Shown one piece after another: positions 55,422 through 64,000 of a DNA stretch of 64,000 nucleotides. The stretch is from Methylobacillus caricis (GTDB taxonomy: Bacteria; Pseudomonadota; Gammaproteobacteria; Burkholderiales; Methylophilaceae), in contig NZ_JAJAVD010000001.1 in NCBI RefSeq assembly GCF_020532705.1, positions 496,001 to 560,000 on the forward strand. Reading direction: 5' to 3'. Within the stretch, counting starts at the first letter, position 1, and every line of letters starts with the position of its first letter. The notes beneath the pieces were generated by a model. The model searched no databases. It was not told the origin of the DNA and worked only from the letters and a program-made list of their open reading frames with translations. Position numbers and translations under genes: made by a program.

Positions 55422-57314
55422 TTGAATAACATCGTAAAGAATATTGCTATCTGGCTGATCGTGGCGCTGGTACTGATGACAGTTTTCAACCAGTTCGGCC
55501 CCAAGAGCATTTCCGAAAGCCAGGTGGTTTACTCCCAATTCATCAATGAGGTGAAAGAGGGGCGTATAGCCAAGGTGACTATCGATGGACGGGTATTGCG
55601 CGGCGTGACCAATGAAGGCCGCAAGTTCAATACCTATGCGCCTTCAGATCCATGGCTGGTATCTGACCTGCTCAAGAATAACGTGACTGTCGAAGCGAAG
55701 CCTGACGAAGAGCCTTCACTGCTCATGAATATTTTCGTGTCCTGGTTCCCAATGCTGTTGCTGATTGGTGTCTGGGTCTTCTTTATGCGCCAGATGCAAG
55801 GTGGGGGTAAAGGCGGGGCGTTCTCTTTCGGCAAGAGCAAGGCGCGCCAGCTGGATGAAAACTCCAACCACACTACCTTCGCTGACGTGGCTGGTTGTGA
55901 TGAAGCCAAGGAAGAAGTCTCTGAGCTGGTCGAATTCCTGCGTGATCCTACCAGGTTCCAGAAGCTGGGAGGGCGTATTCCTCGCGGTGTCTTGATGGTT
56001 GGGCCTCCAGGGACTGGTAAGACTTTGTTGGCCAAGGCGATTGCTGGCGAAGCCAAAGTCCCATTCTTCACTATTTCCGGTTCCGACTTTGTTGAAATGT
56101 TTGTCGGTGTGGGCGCTGCCCGTGTCCGTGATATGTTTGAGCAAGCCAAGAAAAGTGCACCTTGCATTATCTTTATTGATGAAATTGATGCCGTGGGGCG
56201 TCATCGTGGTGCAGGTACCGGCGGCGGCAATGATGAGCGTGAACAGACATTGAATCAGATGCTGGTGGAGATGGATGGCTTTGAAGCCAACTCAGGCGTG
56301 ATCGTGATTGCTGCAACCAACCGTGCGGATGTACTCGATAAAGCCTTGTTGCGCCCAGGCCGTTTTGACCGGCAGGTGATGGTTGGCTTGCCGGACATCC
56401 GTGGCCGCGAGCAAATTCTCAAGGTGCATATGCGCAAGGTGCCTATTGATACAGACGTGCAGGCAGATATCCTGGCACGTGGTACCCCTGGTTTTTCAGG
56501 CGCGGACCTCGCCAACCTGGTGAATGAGGCAGCATTGTTCGCGGCACGCCGCAACAAGCGCACTGTAGATATGCAGGATTTTGAGGATGCCAAGGACAAG
56601 ATATTCATGGGTCCTGAGCGCAAGTCCATGATTATGCGTGAAGAAGAACGCCGTAACACAGCCTACCATGAATCCGGCCATGCTGTTGTTGCTGCCTTGT
56701 TGCCGCATGCTGATCCTGTGCACAAGGTCACCATCATGCCTCGTGGTTGGGCACTCGGCCTGACATGGCAGTTGCCTGAGCATGATCGTATCAGCAACTA
56801 CAAGGACAAGATGCTGGAGGAAATCTCCATTCTGTTCGGTGGGCGGATTGCTGAGGAAATCTTCATGCACCAGATGTCTACCGGGGCGTCCAATGATTTT
56901 GAGCGTGCTACCAAGATAGCACGTGACATGGTGACCAAGTACGGTATGTCGGATGTGTTGGGTACCATGGTCTATGCTGGTAACGAACAGGATTCCATGT
57001 TTGGCAGCATGTCCGCCAAGACCGTGTCGGAAGCGACCCAGCAGAAGGTGGATGCGGAAATCCGCCGGATTCTTGACGAGCAGTATGCGGTAGCCCGCAA
57101 ATTGTTGGAGGAGAACCGCGACAAGGTTGAAGCCATGACGGCGGCACTGCTAGAGTGGGAAACCATAGATGCCGAGCAGATCCGCGACATCATGGATGGC
57201 AAGCCTCCTCGTCCGCCCAAGGTTCCGGTAGTCAGCAATAAGCCTGCTGTCGATAATGACCATGGTGGTGGTACCACTACTGAGCCTACTCCCCAGCCAG
57301 CAGCAAAAACCTGA
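55422..57314 (+). CDS. ftsH: ATP-dependent zinc metalloprotease FtsH
   Basis: A membrane AAA protease that degrades RpoH, LpxC and misassembled membrane proteins; 630 residues. Two N-terminal helices (about 4-22 and 103-122) flank a periplasmic domain. Walker A is at residues 194-201 (GPPGTGKT), Walker B in '[16 protein letters not shown]', and the zinc motif HESGH at 416-420. The start is TTG at 55422 with AGGA upstream. The Pro-rich C-terminal tail is shorter in detail but normal. FtsH control of LpxC links it to the LPS genes in this window. Confidence 0.97.
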   Translation: MNNIVKNIAIWLIVALVLMTVFNQFGPKSISESQVVYSQFINEVKEGRIAKVTIDGRVLRGVTNEGRKFNTYAPSDPWLVSDLLKNNVTVEAKPDEEPSLLMNIFVSWFPMLLLIGVWVFFMRQMQGGGKGGAFSFGKSKARQLDENSNHTTFADVAGCDEAKEEVSELVEFLRDPTRFQKLGGRIPRGVLMVGPPGTGKTLLAKAIAGEAKVPFFTISGSDFVEMFVGVGAARVRDMFEQAKKSAPCIIFIDEIDAVGRHRGAGTGGGNDEREQTLNQMLVEMDGFEANSGVIVIAATNRADVLDKALLRPGRFDRQVMVGLPDIRGREQILKVHMRKVPIDTDVQADILARGTPGFSGADLANLVNEAALFAARRNKRTVDMQDFEDAKDKIFMGPERKSMIMREEERRNTAYHESGHAVVAALLPHADPVHKVTIMPRGWALGLTWQLPEHDRISNYKDKMLEEISILFGGRIAEEIFMHQMSTGASNDFERATKIARDMVTKYGMSDVLGTMVYAGNEQDSMFGSMSAKTVSEATQQKVDAEIRRILDEQYAVARKLLEENRDKVEAMTAALLEWETIDAEQIRDIMDGKPPRPPKVPVVSNKPAVDNDHGGGTTTEPTPQPAAKT

Positions 57315-57333
57315 TTTATTAACTTTCTAAGAG

Positions 57334-57377
57334 GCCACAAGACACTCGACAGCAACTATTCGAGACTTGTGGCTTTT
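57334..57377 (+). terminator. Two-tier hairpin with T-run after ftsH
   Basis: GCCACAAG (57334-57341) pairs with CTTGTGGC (57366-57373), enclosing an inner CTCGA/TCGAG pair, followed by four T residues. It is only eight bases before the folP ATG (57385), so it may terminate ftsH transcripts or lower folP expression. Confidence 0.65.
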
Positions 57378-57384
57378 CATCGTC

Positions 57385-58224
57385 ATGATCAACACCGTTA
57401 ATTTTATCTGTGGCCGCTATCAGCTGGACCTGAGCCATGCCCATGTCATGGGTATCGTCAATGTCACTCCAGACTCTTTTTCCGATGGTGGGCGCTATGC
57501 ATCCACAGGGCTTGCGGTTGCCCATGCACGGCAACTGGTGGCTGAAGGGGCAAGCATCCTGGATATCGGCGGTGAGTCCACTCGGCCCAACGCGATACCT
57601 GTCAGCCTTGATGAAGAGTTAAGCCGCGTCATTCCGGTGATCGAGCAGTTGGCATCCGAAGTCGATGTGCCGATTTCGATTGATACCTATAAACCGACAG
57701 TGATGCGCGAGGCAGTGAATGCCGGGGCCGCTATTATCAATGATATTCGTGGCTTGCAGGAACCTGGCGCCCTGGAGGCTGCAGCAGCAGGCAATGCTGG
57801 CATATGCCTCATGCATATGCAGGGATCACCGCAGACCATGCAGATAGAGCCTTATTATGATGATGTTGCACAAGAGGTGAAAAACTTTTTACTGGAGCGC
57901 CTGCAGGCAGTGCAGGAGGCTGGAATTGTTCCGGAGCGTATTGTTTTGGATCCCGGTTTTGGATTTGGCAAACGTACAGTGCACAATATTGCCTTGTTGC
58001 AGGCATTGCCTGAGATACTGACCCTGGGACGACCCTTGTTGGTGGGACTTTCACGTAAGTCGATACTGGGCCAGATAGTTGGGAGCGATGTAGACCAGCG
58101 GCTGCATGCGAGTCTTGCTGCTTCGGTGATTTCTGCCATGAAGGGAGCAAGCATCATTCGTGTGCATGATGTCAAGGCGACAGTGGACGCCTTGAAGGTG
58201 GTCAATGCTGTCCTGGCAGCATGA
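57385..58224 (+). CDS. folP: Dihydropteroate synthase
   Basis: The folate-pathway target of sulfonamides; 279 residues from ATG 57385. 'MGIVNVTPDSFSDGG' is the signature, 'DIGGESTRP' the pterin loop, and 'PISIDTYKPTVMREA' follows; 'GFGFGKRTVHN' and 'GLSRKSILG' complete the set. The TTG at 57367 lies in the hairpin stem and is unlikely to be the start. It follows ftsH, as in many proteobacteria. Confidence 0.96.
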   Translation: MINTVNFICGRYQLDLSHAHVMGIVNVTPDSFSDGGRYASTGLAVAHARQLVAEGASILDIGGESTRPNAIPVSLDEELSRVIPVIEQLASEVDVPISIDTYKPTVMREAVNAGAAIINDIRGLQEPGALEAAAAGNAGICLMHMQGSPQTMQIEPYYDDVAQEVKNFLLERLQAVQEAGIVPERIVLDPGFGFGKRTVHNIALLQALPEILTLGRPLLVGLSRKSILGQIVGSDVDQRLHASLAASVISAMKGASIIRVHDVKATVDALKVVNAVLAA

Positions 58225-58285
58225 CTGAGCCTCAGTCCGGACCATCGATCAAGCAAATCAATAGAATTTTAAGACAGATAACATA

Positions 58286-59644
58286 ATGAGCAGAAAATAT
58301 TTTGGTACCGATGGTATACGTGGCCGTGTGGGCGAGTTTCCTATTACCCCGGATTTTGTCATGCGTTTGGGATATGCGGCCGGCCGCGTGTTGACGCGTA
58401 TGGATCATCATCTGGTGCCTGGCACCAAGCCTACCGTCATCATTGGCAAGGACACGCGGATTTCAGGCTATATGTTCGAATCTGCACTACAGGCAGGCCT
58501 TTGTGCTGCCGGGGTAAATGTCCGCTTGACCGGTCCTTTGCCCACTCCGGCAATAGCACATATCACCCGTGCTCAGCGAGCCCAGGCTGGCATCGTGATC
58601 TCTGCGTCACATAACCCGTTTGAGGACAATGGCATCAAGTTCTTTTCTGCCCAGGGGGCAAAGTTACCCGATGAAGTGGAGCTCGAGATTGAAGAAGAGC
58701 TGGACAAGCCGATGGAGCTGGTGCTTTCCGAGCAACTGGGGCGCGTGAAGCGTATTGATGATGCTGCAGGCCGTTATATCGAGTTCTGCAAGAGCACTTT
58801 TCCCAATGCACTGGATCTGCGCGGCCTGAAAATCGTGTTGGATTGTGCCCATGGGGCCACCTATCATGTGGCACCGCCGGTGTTTCATGAGCTGGGCGCT
58901 ATGGTGACCAGCATTGGCAACCAGCCCAATGGCCTCAATATCAACCTAAATGCAGGATCCACTCATCCTGAGGCATTGTGCAAAGCAGTCGTGGCGGAGC
59001 AAGCGGACCTGGGTATCGCCTTTGACGGTGATGGCGATCGTGTGGTCATGGTCGATAGTCATGGCAACCTGCTAGATGGCGACCAGTTGCTCTACATCAT
59101 CGCCATGCATAGAAAACAGCGCGATAGGCTGGGGGGCGGGGTAGTGGGCACATTGATGACCAACCTGGCTTTGGAGCACGCCCTGGCCAAGGCAGAGATT
59201 CCGTTCCAGCGCGCCAAGGTGGGTGACCGGTATGTGCTTGAACTGCTGAATGCCAATGGTTGGCAGGTTGGAGGAGAGAATTCCGGGCATATCCTCTGTC
59301 TGGACAAGCATAGTAGTGGAGATGGCATTATCGCTGCGTTGCAAGTGCTGTTTGCCCTCCATGCCTCCAATCAAACTCTTGCACAACTGCGTGCCAGTCT
59401 GCCACTTTATCCGCAGGTATTGATCAACGTCAAAGTGGCGCAGCGGCTTAACCTGGATGATAATGCCGAGGTGCAGGCGGTTGTAAAGGCAGCAGAGCAA
59501 ACGCTGAATGGCAGCGGACGCGTGTTGTTGCGTGCTTCCGGTACCGAACCCAAAATCCGCGTCATGGTGGAAGGCCAGGACCGGGCATTGGTACAGGAGC
59601 TGGCAGAACAGATCGCTGCTGTCGTCAAGCGAGTGACGAGCTGA
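58286..59644 (+). CDS. glmM: Phosphoglucosamine mutase
   Basis: Interconverts glucosamine 6- and 1-phosphate for UDP-GlcNAc, which feeds peptidoglycan and lipid A; 452 residues. The phosphoserine Ser108 is in '[16 protein letters not shown]', the metal loop is '[13 protein letters not shown]', and '[16 protein letters not shown]' is the C-terminal phosphate loop. It lies downstream of folP, the standard ftsH-folP-glmM order. Confidence 0.97.
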   Translation: MSRKYFGTDGIRGRVGEFPITPDFVMRLGYAAGRVLTRMDHHLVPGTKPTVIIGKDTRISGYMFESALQAGLCAAGVNVRLTGPLPTPAIAHITRAQRAQAGIVISASHNPFEDNGIKFFSAQGAKLPDEVELEIEEELDKPMELVLSEQLGRVKRIDDAAGRYIEFCKSTFPNALDLRGLKIVLDCAHGATYHVAPPVFHELGAMVTSIGNQPNGLNINLNAGSTHPEALCKAVVAEQADLGIAFDGDGDRVVMVDSHGNLLDGDQLLYIIAMHRKQRDRLGGGVVGTLMTNLALEHALAKAEIPFQRAKVGDRYVLELLNANGWQVGGENSGHILCLDKHSSGDGIIAALQVLFALHASNQTLAQLRASLPLYPQVLINVKVAQRLNLDDNAEVQAVVKAAEQTLNGSGRVLLRASGTEPKIRVMVEGQDRALVQELAEQIAAVVKRVTS

Positions 59645-59668
59645 CGCATACCTGAGATTAAGTTTGCA

Positions 59669-59695
59669 CTGGTAACCGCCGCATGCGGTTACCAG
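59669..59695 (+). terminator. Strong hairpin downstream of glmM
   Basis: CTGGTAACCGC (59669-59679) pairs perfectly with GCGGTTACCAG (59685-59695). It lacks a T-run, so it may stabilise the 3' end or act with Rho rather than terminate by itself. Confidence 0.5.
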
Positions 59696-59761
59696 TCCGC
59701 TGTCATGATAATTTCAGCTAACTGCCACAGGTTTGTCACAGCTTCATGTGATTCTGCATGC

Positions 59762-60301
59762 ATGCAAAACCGCCTGCTTACTGATTATCTTGATCGCATC
59801 AGTGCCCTCGACAGTGCGCTGTGCATCAAAGTCAACCGAACCAGTCACTATCGAATGGTCAGGTGGATGTTTCGCCTGGTCAGCCGGTTGGGTGATGGAG
59901 TATTCTGGTACGCTGTTATGTTCGGGATATTGCTGGCTCATGGCGAAAAGGGTCTCTTGCCTACTTTGCATATGATAGCCGTTGGCCTGTTTGGAACCCT
60001 GCTTTACAAATGGCTGAAAGGGAAAACCCTGAGGCCGAGGCCATATGAGGTGCACCAGGATATCTGGTTGGTTGGCAAGCCTCTGGACAGGTTCAGTTTT
60101 CCTTCTGGACATACCTTGCATGCAGTGGCTTTCAGCTTCGTTGCCCTTTCTTACTATCCTGAGCTTGGCTTGCTCCTGATACCATTTGCTACCCTGGTGG
60201 CAATGTCGCGGGTGATCCTTGGCCTGCACTATCCCAGCGATGTACTCGCCGGGGGGGCGATAGGGGCGCTGGTAGCCTCTTTATCTTTCCTGCTGCTGTA
60301 G
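59762..60301 (+). CDS. PAP2-superfamily phosphatase, membrane-bound
   Basis: About 179 residues with several hydrophobic helices. The three-part acid phosphatase signature is complete: 'KGKTLRPRPYE', 'FPSGHTLHAVAF' (His117) and 'SRVILGLHYPSDVLAGG'. Candidates are undecaprenyl-diphosphate phosphatase, phosphatidylglycerophosphate phosphatase or lipid A 1-phosphatase; the sequence does not decide. The start is uncertain: ATG 59762 is chosen, and an in-frame upstream ATG at 59705 would add 19 residues. Confidence 0.82.
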   Translation: MQNRLLTDYLDRISALDSALCIKVNRTSHYRMVRWMFRLVSRLGDGVFWYAVMFGILLAHGEKGLLPTLHMIAVGLFGTLLYKWLKGKTLRPRPYEVHQDIWLVGKPLDRFSFPSGHTLHAVAFSFVALSYYPELGLLLIPFATLVAMSRVILGLHYPSDVLAGGAIGALVASLSFLLL

Positions 60302-60318
60302 GATCTACACTAGGCGCG

Positions 60319-61074
60319 CTATGCATCCCGCAATAAATGGGAAGCCCAGGATGGAATTTCGCGCCAATACGCATGAAATCCACTAGAGAAGCTGCCAAAT
60401 TTAAAGCCTTCTCTTTCACCCAGCAATACCAGGCTCCGTTTCGAGAACAGGCTGATATGGCCATTTCTTGGTGCTGCGTACCACCAGCCAAGGCGTTGTC
60501 CAGGGATGATGCTCTCGTCTGAAGTCAGGGTGCTGAAGAGAATGATTCCATGCCGTGCCAACAGCTTGGAAAGCCGGGTGACCAGTGGCCTGACATCGGG
60601 TACATGCTCAAATACTTCATAAGCAGTAATCAGGTCGAACTTGCCCAGACTGGTGGGATCAGTGTCATGATTGACAAAAGGATCATAAGAGCTTGAGTCC
60701 CAACCGTCGTGCTTCAGCAGCTGACTCATGAGCCCGCTGCCTCCTCCATAATCCAGGTGCCGGAATTGATCTTTTTGCGCTCCCAGCATGCTGACCATTC
60801 CTTTCGCGTTCGCCTGAGGACGTACGTCTACGTACTCAGGATCAACCAGGATATAGTCTTCGTTATAGATATGGTTGCCGTAGTCTTCAGCTGTCCATGA
60901 AGAAAATTCCGGTGCGAAACAGAAATTGCAAGCAGTGCAACGATAATAATAGATAGGCACACAGGCTAACGGCAAAAACTTTCCCCGCATTTCCTCGCAT
61001 GACTTATTGAAATCAACTACATCAAAGGCTGAGGATGCGCTATCGCATACGGGGCAGGGTATAGGCTGGGACAT
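60319..61074 (-). CDS. Class I SAM-dependent methyltransferase with N-terminal zinc-ribbon
   Basis: 251 residues. A Cys pair at residues 7 and 10 ('CPVCDSAS') and another in 'RCTACNFCF' suggest a zinc ribbon. The SAM site is 'HLDYGGGSGLMSQLL' near residue 100, and 'FDLITAYEVFEHVPD' follows. It resembles methyltransferases that modify sugars in surface polysaccharide pathways, but the substrate is unknown. It converges with the PAP2 gene over 17 bases. Confidence 0.8.
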   Translation of the reverse strand: MSQPIPCPVCDSASSAFDVVDFNKSCEEMRGKFLPLACVPIYYYRCTACNFCFAPEFSSWTAEDYGNHIYNEDYILVDPEYVDVRPQANAKGMVSMLGAQKDQFRHLDYGGGSGLMSQLLKHDGWDSSSYDPFVNHDTDPTSLGKFDLITAYEVFEHVPDVRPLVTRLSKLLARHGIILFSTLTSDESIIPGQRLGWWYAAPRNGHISLFSKRSLVLLGEREGFKFGSFSSGFHAYWREIPSWASHLLRDA

Positions 61075-61121
61075 AGTGATGGTTTTGAGTTTAGATTAGA
61101 ACCCCTTCACTATAGCCCTTC

Positions 61122-61955
61122 CTAAGAGAAATAATCAATTGGGCTGGCGTGACGCCTTTTAAGGCTGAGGAGGCAATGTTTGCGCCATTGCTGCATTTGT
61201 TCTTTCGTGATGTGGTTGAGTTCAGGTTCCCACAGCGGTCGTTCACCCTGCAGCATGGCCCCGATATGATTCAGGGCTGTCTGGGTCCTGGCAATATAGA
61301 AGGCAAAATTCCTGAACAGCCGTTTATCCAGCAGGCGCATGCCATGGTAAATCATGCCCGGCAAGCGTGAAAGGCGGAGCAGGCGGTCGGCATCAGCAAG
61401 CGTGCTCATGGCTTTGCTGACCTGTAGCGGCGTACAGTTGAACTGCGGCGCGATAAAGCGGCTGATAGAGCTCCGGTGCTTGCGTAATAAATAACCAGGA
61501 GAACAGTCAGTGAGGGGCGCCAGATAGGCATCCATTGCCCATTCTGAACCTATATGCGTCAGCATGCTGTTTTCTAGCCACATGGCTTCATGGGCCGGGA
61601 CAAAGTGGTTATGGGCGATGACATCTATATATAGATGGCTGGCGTAGCCGATGGCGATGGCTGTTTCTTCATCGCTGCGCGAGCTGGCCAGTAGTTGGTG
61701 CGCATTTTCCCAATAGTGGGTATGGCTGAAGCGCCGCGAGATAATGGCCAGGTCTGGCAGACAGGCACCTGCCATGACGAGTTCCGGAAATTTCCTAATG
61801 GCTGCCTGCAGTCTGGGATCAAGCAATGGCATGGCCCATAATAGGGATTGTGCAAAATAGACGTGGGTGACCAATCCCCAGGCTTGGGCATCCGCACTGA
61901 AGCTGGCGAAAGGTGCCAGCCAGAATATTTTCTGTAACAGCTTGCTGGATCTCAT
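61122..61955 (-). CDS. Exported zinc-dependent phospholipase C family protein
   Basis: 277 residues with a signal peptide (residues 1-25) ending in 'ADAQA', so the mature protein would begin Trp26-Gly. In this family the N-terminal Trp and several His/Asp residues bind zinc; here 'WGLVTH', 'GACLPDLAIISRRFSHTHYW' and 'GYASHLYIDVIAHNHFVP' provide such ligands. It probably hydrolyses phospholipids or phosphate esters in the periplasm; the substrate is not known. Its upstream promoter region is shared with the divergent dgkA. Confidence 0.75.
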   Translation of the reverse strand: MRSSKLLQKIFWLAPFASFSADAQAWGLVTHVYFAQSLLWAMPLLDPRLQAAIRKFPELVMAGACLPDLAIISRRFSHTHYWENAHQLLASSRSDEETAIAIGYASHLYIDVIAHNHFVPAHEAMWLENSMLTHIGSEWAMDAYLAPLTDCSPGYLLRKHRSSISRFIAPQFNCTPLQVSKAMSTLADADRLLRLSRLPGMIYHGMRLLDKRLFRNFAFYIARTQTALNHIGAMLQGERPLWEPELNHITKEQMQQWRKHCLLSLKRRHASPIDYFS

Positions 61956-62086
61956 GCGGCATAATGTGCGCTTTGGTCGTGAACGGTTTATGGCAGGGAC
62001 ATGACTTTATTGTGACAATGGCGGCATGCTGGCGCTATTTGCTATACTGCGGCGCTTGTTAGCCATCGCATCATTTTGAGGAATTC

Positions 62087-62455
62087 ATGGAAAGTCCGTA
62101 CAAGGGTAAGACAGGCTTGCGCCGATTGATCAATGCTTTCAGCTATTCCATGGATGGAATCAAGGCAGCCTATCGTAACGAGGATGCTTTCCGCCAGGAG
62201 GTGACGCTCGCGGTGATATTGATTCCGCTAGCGCTTTATCTTGGCCAGGATGCTATGGCCCGGGCGTTGATGATAGGCAGTGTGTTCCTGGTGATCATTG
62301 TTGAGTTGCTCAATTCTGCGATCGAGGCAACCGTGGATCGTATTTCTCTGGAAAATCACCAACTGGCCAAGCGTGCCAAGGATATTGGCAGTGCTGCTGT
62401 ATTGTTGACCTTGGTGAACCTGGTAGTCGTCTGGGGTTTGCTTGTTTTTGGCTAG
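62087..62455 (+). CDS. dgkA: Diacylglycerol kinase
   Basis: 122 residues with three transmembrane helices, the normal DgkA size. 'AYRNEDAFRQEV' carries the surface helix residues and 'ELLNSAIEATVDRISLENHQLAKRAKD' in part contains the catalytic Glu/Asn/Asp residues. It recycles diacylglycerol released by phosphoethanolamine transfer and osmoregulated glucan synthesis, which fits the phosphoethanolamine transferase in this window. Confidence 0.95.
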   Translation: MESPYKGKTGLRRLINAFSYSMDGIKAAYRNEDAFRQEVTLAVILIPLALYLGQDAMARALMIGSVFLVIIVELLNSAIEATVDRISLENHQLAKRAKDIGSAAVLLTLVNLVVVWGLLVFG

Positions 62456-62468
62456 CCATTCACAGGCC

Positions 62469-63188
62469 TTACCACAGGGGTGCTGAAAGCAGGCGCAAGC
62501 CTATGCTGAACCAGCGCTCCTCGGTCTGGGTGCCAAGGCGGTTGCCATACGTGGTGTCGACCTGCACCCGGTCCGGGATGATCCAGTATCTCAATCCGGC
62601 CTGGTAATATGGCCGTGACCTATGGTCGCCAAATGTCTCGGCGATCAATTCAAGGTGATGGGGCAGCGGAATTTCTGAGCCTATGCCCCACGTCATGTTG
62701 GTGCGGCTGAGTTCCTTGTCATGCAGTGCTCCCAAATTGGTATGCAGGATCAGCTTGTCGCTGAAGAATGAGGCGCTGATGGGCATGTAGGCATAAGCAT
62801 TGCCGATCATGCTGGAATTGTTGTCCAAACGGGGATGCCGGGCGTAGCCGACTACCAATCCATAACCATAGCCATTGGTTTCCAGCGGCTTGAATAGCGT
62901 TTTGGCCTGCATGGCAATATCCGTATTCTCCGAGGCCCGCTCTTCCCGGGTGATGGCACCACCAAATGAGAGCTCTAGTCTTTCGCCCACATTGCAGCCT
63001 GGCAATGCCCAGTATTCCATGCTGCCGCGGTTTCTTTTCACCCAGGACTCCAACTGGCAGCTTTTGGGATCCACCACGCGAGCATCATCCGTGACCATGG
63101 GGCGTGCCGCAAAGACGGCGGGCGAGCACAATACCAAGGGGATGCAAAGACTGTAGCCGGCAAGTAAATTGCTAATGCGAAAAGTCAT
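62469..63188 (-). CDS. Secreted beta-barrel-like protein of unknown function
   Basis: 239 residues with a signal peptide (cleavage after 'VFA', about residue 27). The remainder has alternating hydrophobic residues and ends in an aromatic (Trp) residue, typical of outer-membrane strands. Two conserved-looking cysteines (in 'PKSCQLESW' and 'LPGCNVGERL') may form a disulfide. Similar proteins occur in other betaproteobacteria. Function not recognised. Confidence 0.6.
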   Translation of the reverse strand: MTFRISNLLAGYSLCIPLVLCSPAVFAARPMVTDDARVVDPKSCQLESWVKRNRGSMEYWALPGCNVGERLELSFGGAITREERASENTDIAMQAKTLFKPLETNGYGYGLVVGYARHPRLDNNSSMIGNAYAYMPISASFFSDKLILHTNLGALHDKELSRTNMTWGIGSEIPLPHHLELIAETFGDHRSRPYYQAGLRYWIIPDRVQVDTTYGNRLGTQTEERWFSIGLRLLSAPLW

Positions 63189-63298
63189 GGCGTCACTCTA
63201 AAGAAAAAATATGACGGATGTATGGCAGTTCATCGAAGCGTCATAATCCATGCGTATCTTCTTCATATGCATTTCTAGTTCCTTTGGAGAGGGATCGC

Positions 63299-64000
63299 GT
63301 GAAGATTCTATTTATTTCCGATGTATATTTTCCCCGTGTGAATGGAGTTTCAACTTCTATCCGCACATTTGTCCACCAGATGCGGGACATGGGGCATGAG
63401 GTACACCTGATTGCACCGGACTACGGTATTGTGACTGAGGATGAGGCCTGGATCAAACGCGTACCAGCCCGTCAGATCTATTTTGATCCTGAAGATCGTC
63501 TCATGCGGTATGGTGCAGCCCTCAAGATGCTGCCCGAGTTGCGTAATGAGAATTACGATGTCATTCATATCCATACGCCATTTGTTGCCCATTATCTGGG
63601 GCATAGGCTGGCGCATTTGCTGGATATTCCGTGCCTGGAAACCTATCACACCTTTTTTGAGGATTACCTGCATCATTATCTGCCGTGGATTCCTCAAAAG
63701 ATGGCGCGCAATCTCGCCATTACTATTTCCAGGCGCCAATGCAATGCCGTCAATGCCGTGGTAGCGCCTTCCCAACCCATGCTGAATGCATTGAGGAGCT
63801 ATGGAGTGAAGGCCAGTGCGGAAGTGATACCCACTGGTTTGCAAGCCAGGAGTTTTGAGGCGGCAGACGGGGAAGGCTTCCGGGATCGATATGGCATTGC
63901 TCGTCATCGTCCGGTGGCCTTGTTTGTCGGACGGGTCGCGTTTGAAAAAAACATAGACTTCCTATTGCGTATGTCCAGCGAGCTGAGACGCCAGCAACCA
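63299..64000 (+). CDS. GT4 glycosyltransferase (3' end outside window)
   Basis: The frame is open to base 64000. From GTG 63299, with GGAGAGGGA upstream, 234 residues are visible: 'ILFISDVYFPRVNGVSTSI' is the typical start of a GT4 GT-B enzyme, 'DVIHIHTPFVAHYLGHRLA' and 'ETYHTFFEDYLHHYLP' the acceptor-domain loops, and 'FVGRVAFEKNIDFLL' the beginning of the donor domain. The EX7E motif would lie outside. It resembles mannosyltransferase-like (PimB/MgtA) and glycolipid glycosyltransferases; acceptor unknown. It is not in standard ORF lists because the stop is missing. Confidence 0.88.
   Translation, partial: MKILFISDVYFPRVNGVSTSIRTFVHQMRDMGHEVHLIAPDYGIVTEDEAWIKRVPARQIYFDPEDRLMRYGAALKMLPELRNENYDVIHIHTPFVAHYLGHRLAHLLDIPCLETYHTFFEDYLHHYLPWIPQKMARNLAITISRRQCNAVNAVVAPSQPMLNALRSYGVKASAEVIPTGLQARSFEAADGEGFRDRYGIARHRPVALFVGRVAFEKNIDFLLRMSSELRRQQP

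Overview
The window looks like a chromosome segment of a betaproteobacterium, most likely a methylotroph of the Methylophilaceae (Methylobacillus-like); this is inference from gene content. The evidence is an MxaL-like von Willebrand protein at the left edge, an Entner-Doudoroff pair edd-eda (the KDPG branch used in the ribulose monophosphate cycle), moderate GC, and the recN / bamE / dapB / carAB / greA / yhbY / rlmE / ftsH / folP / glmM order common in that class. No tRNA, rRNA, CRISPR array or intact mobile element was seen.

Layout. 1-0.9 kb: end of a vWA gene. 1.4-10.5 kb: a four-gene RND efflux operon (mdtA, mdtB, mdtC, outer-membrane lipoprotein). 10.6-15.1 kb: an HSL-type esterase, then leuA behind an attenuation-type leader with a Leu-rich leader peptide that is not in standard ORF calls, and a converging Bcr/CflA exporter. 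15.7-16.9 kb: a cupin and a RIO-type kinase. 17.3-21.0 kb, minus strand: grpE-dnaK-dnaJ, with RpoH-type promoters before grpE and dnaK. 21.2-30.0 kb: lipopolysaccharide inner-core block I: waaC diverging from a tight run of waaG, waaP, a phosphoethanolamine transferase, two further kinase-fold proteins and a NodU-type carbamoyltransferase. 30.1-32.7 kb: edd and eda separated by a 101-bp palindromic element. 32.8-41.7 kb: lipopolysaccharide block II: a HAD phosphatase, a kinase-fold protein, a decayed glycosyltransferase, an O-antigen ligase-like protein, two glycosyltransferases of low GC, then waaF, hldE, gmhA and hldD on the minus strand. 41.8-46.6 kb: hemH and hrcA (minus), nadK and recN (plus). 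46.7-64 kb: housekeeping genes, with a degenerate Fur-like gene between recN and bamE, followed by an envelope-related tail (PAP2 phosphatase, methyltransferase, zinc phospholipase-like protein, dgkA, a secreted protein, and a glycosyltransferase cut by the window end).

How the genes fit together. gmhA, hldE and hldD make ADP-heptose; waaC and waaF add heptoses to lipid A-Kdo; waaG and the other transferases extend the core; waaP, its relatives, the phosphoethanolamine transferase and the carbamoyltransferase decorate it; the WaaL-like ligase would cap it. The gene set and order recall the Pseudomonas core locus. The most interesting non-standard items are the leu leader with an almost leaderless start, the Fur remnant where an intact fur is expected, the glycosyltransferase stub beside the ligase, the edd-eda palindrome, and two kinase-fold proteins lacking the catalytic aspartate.
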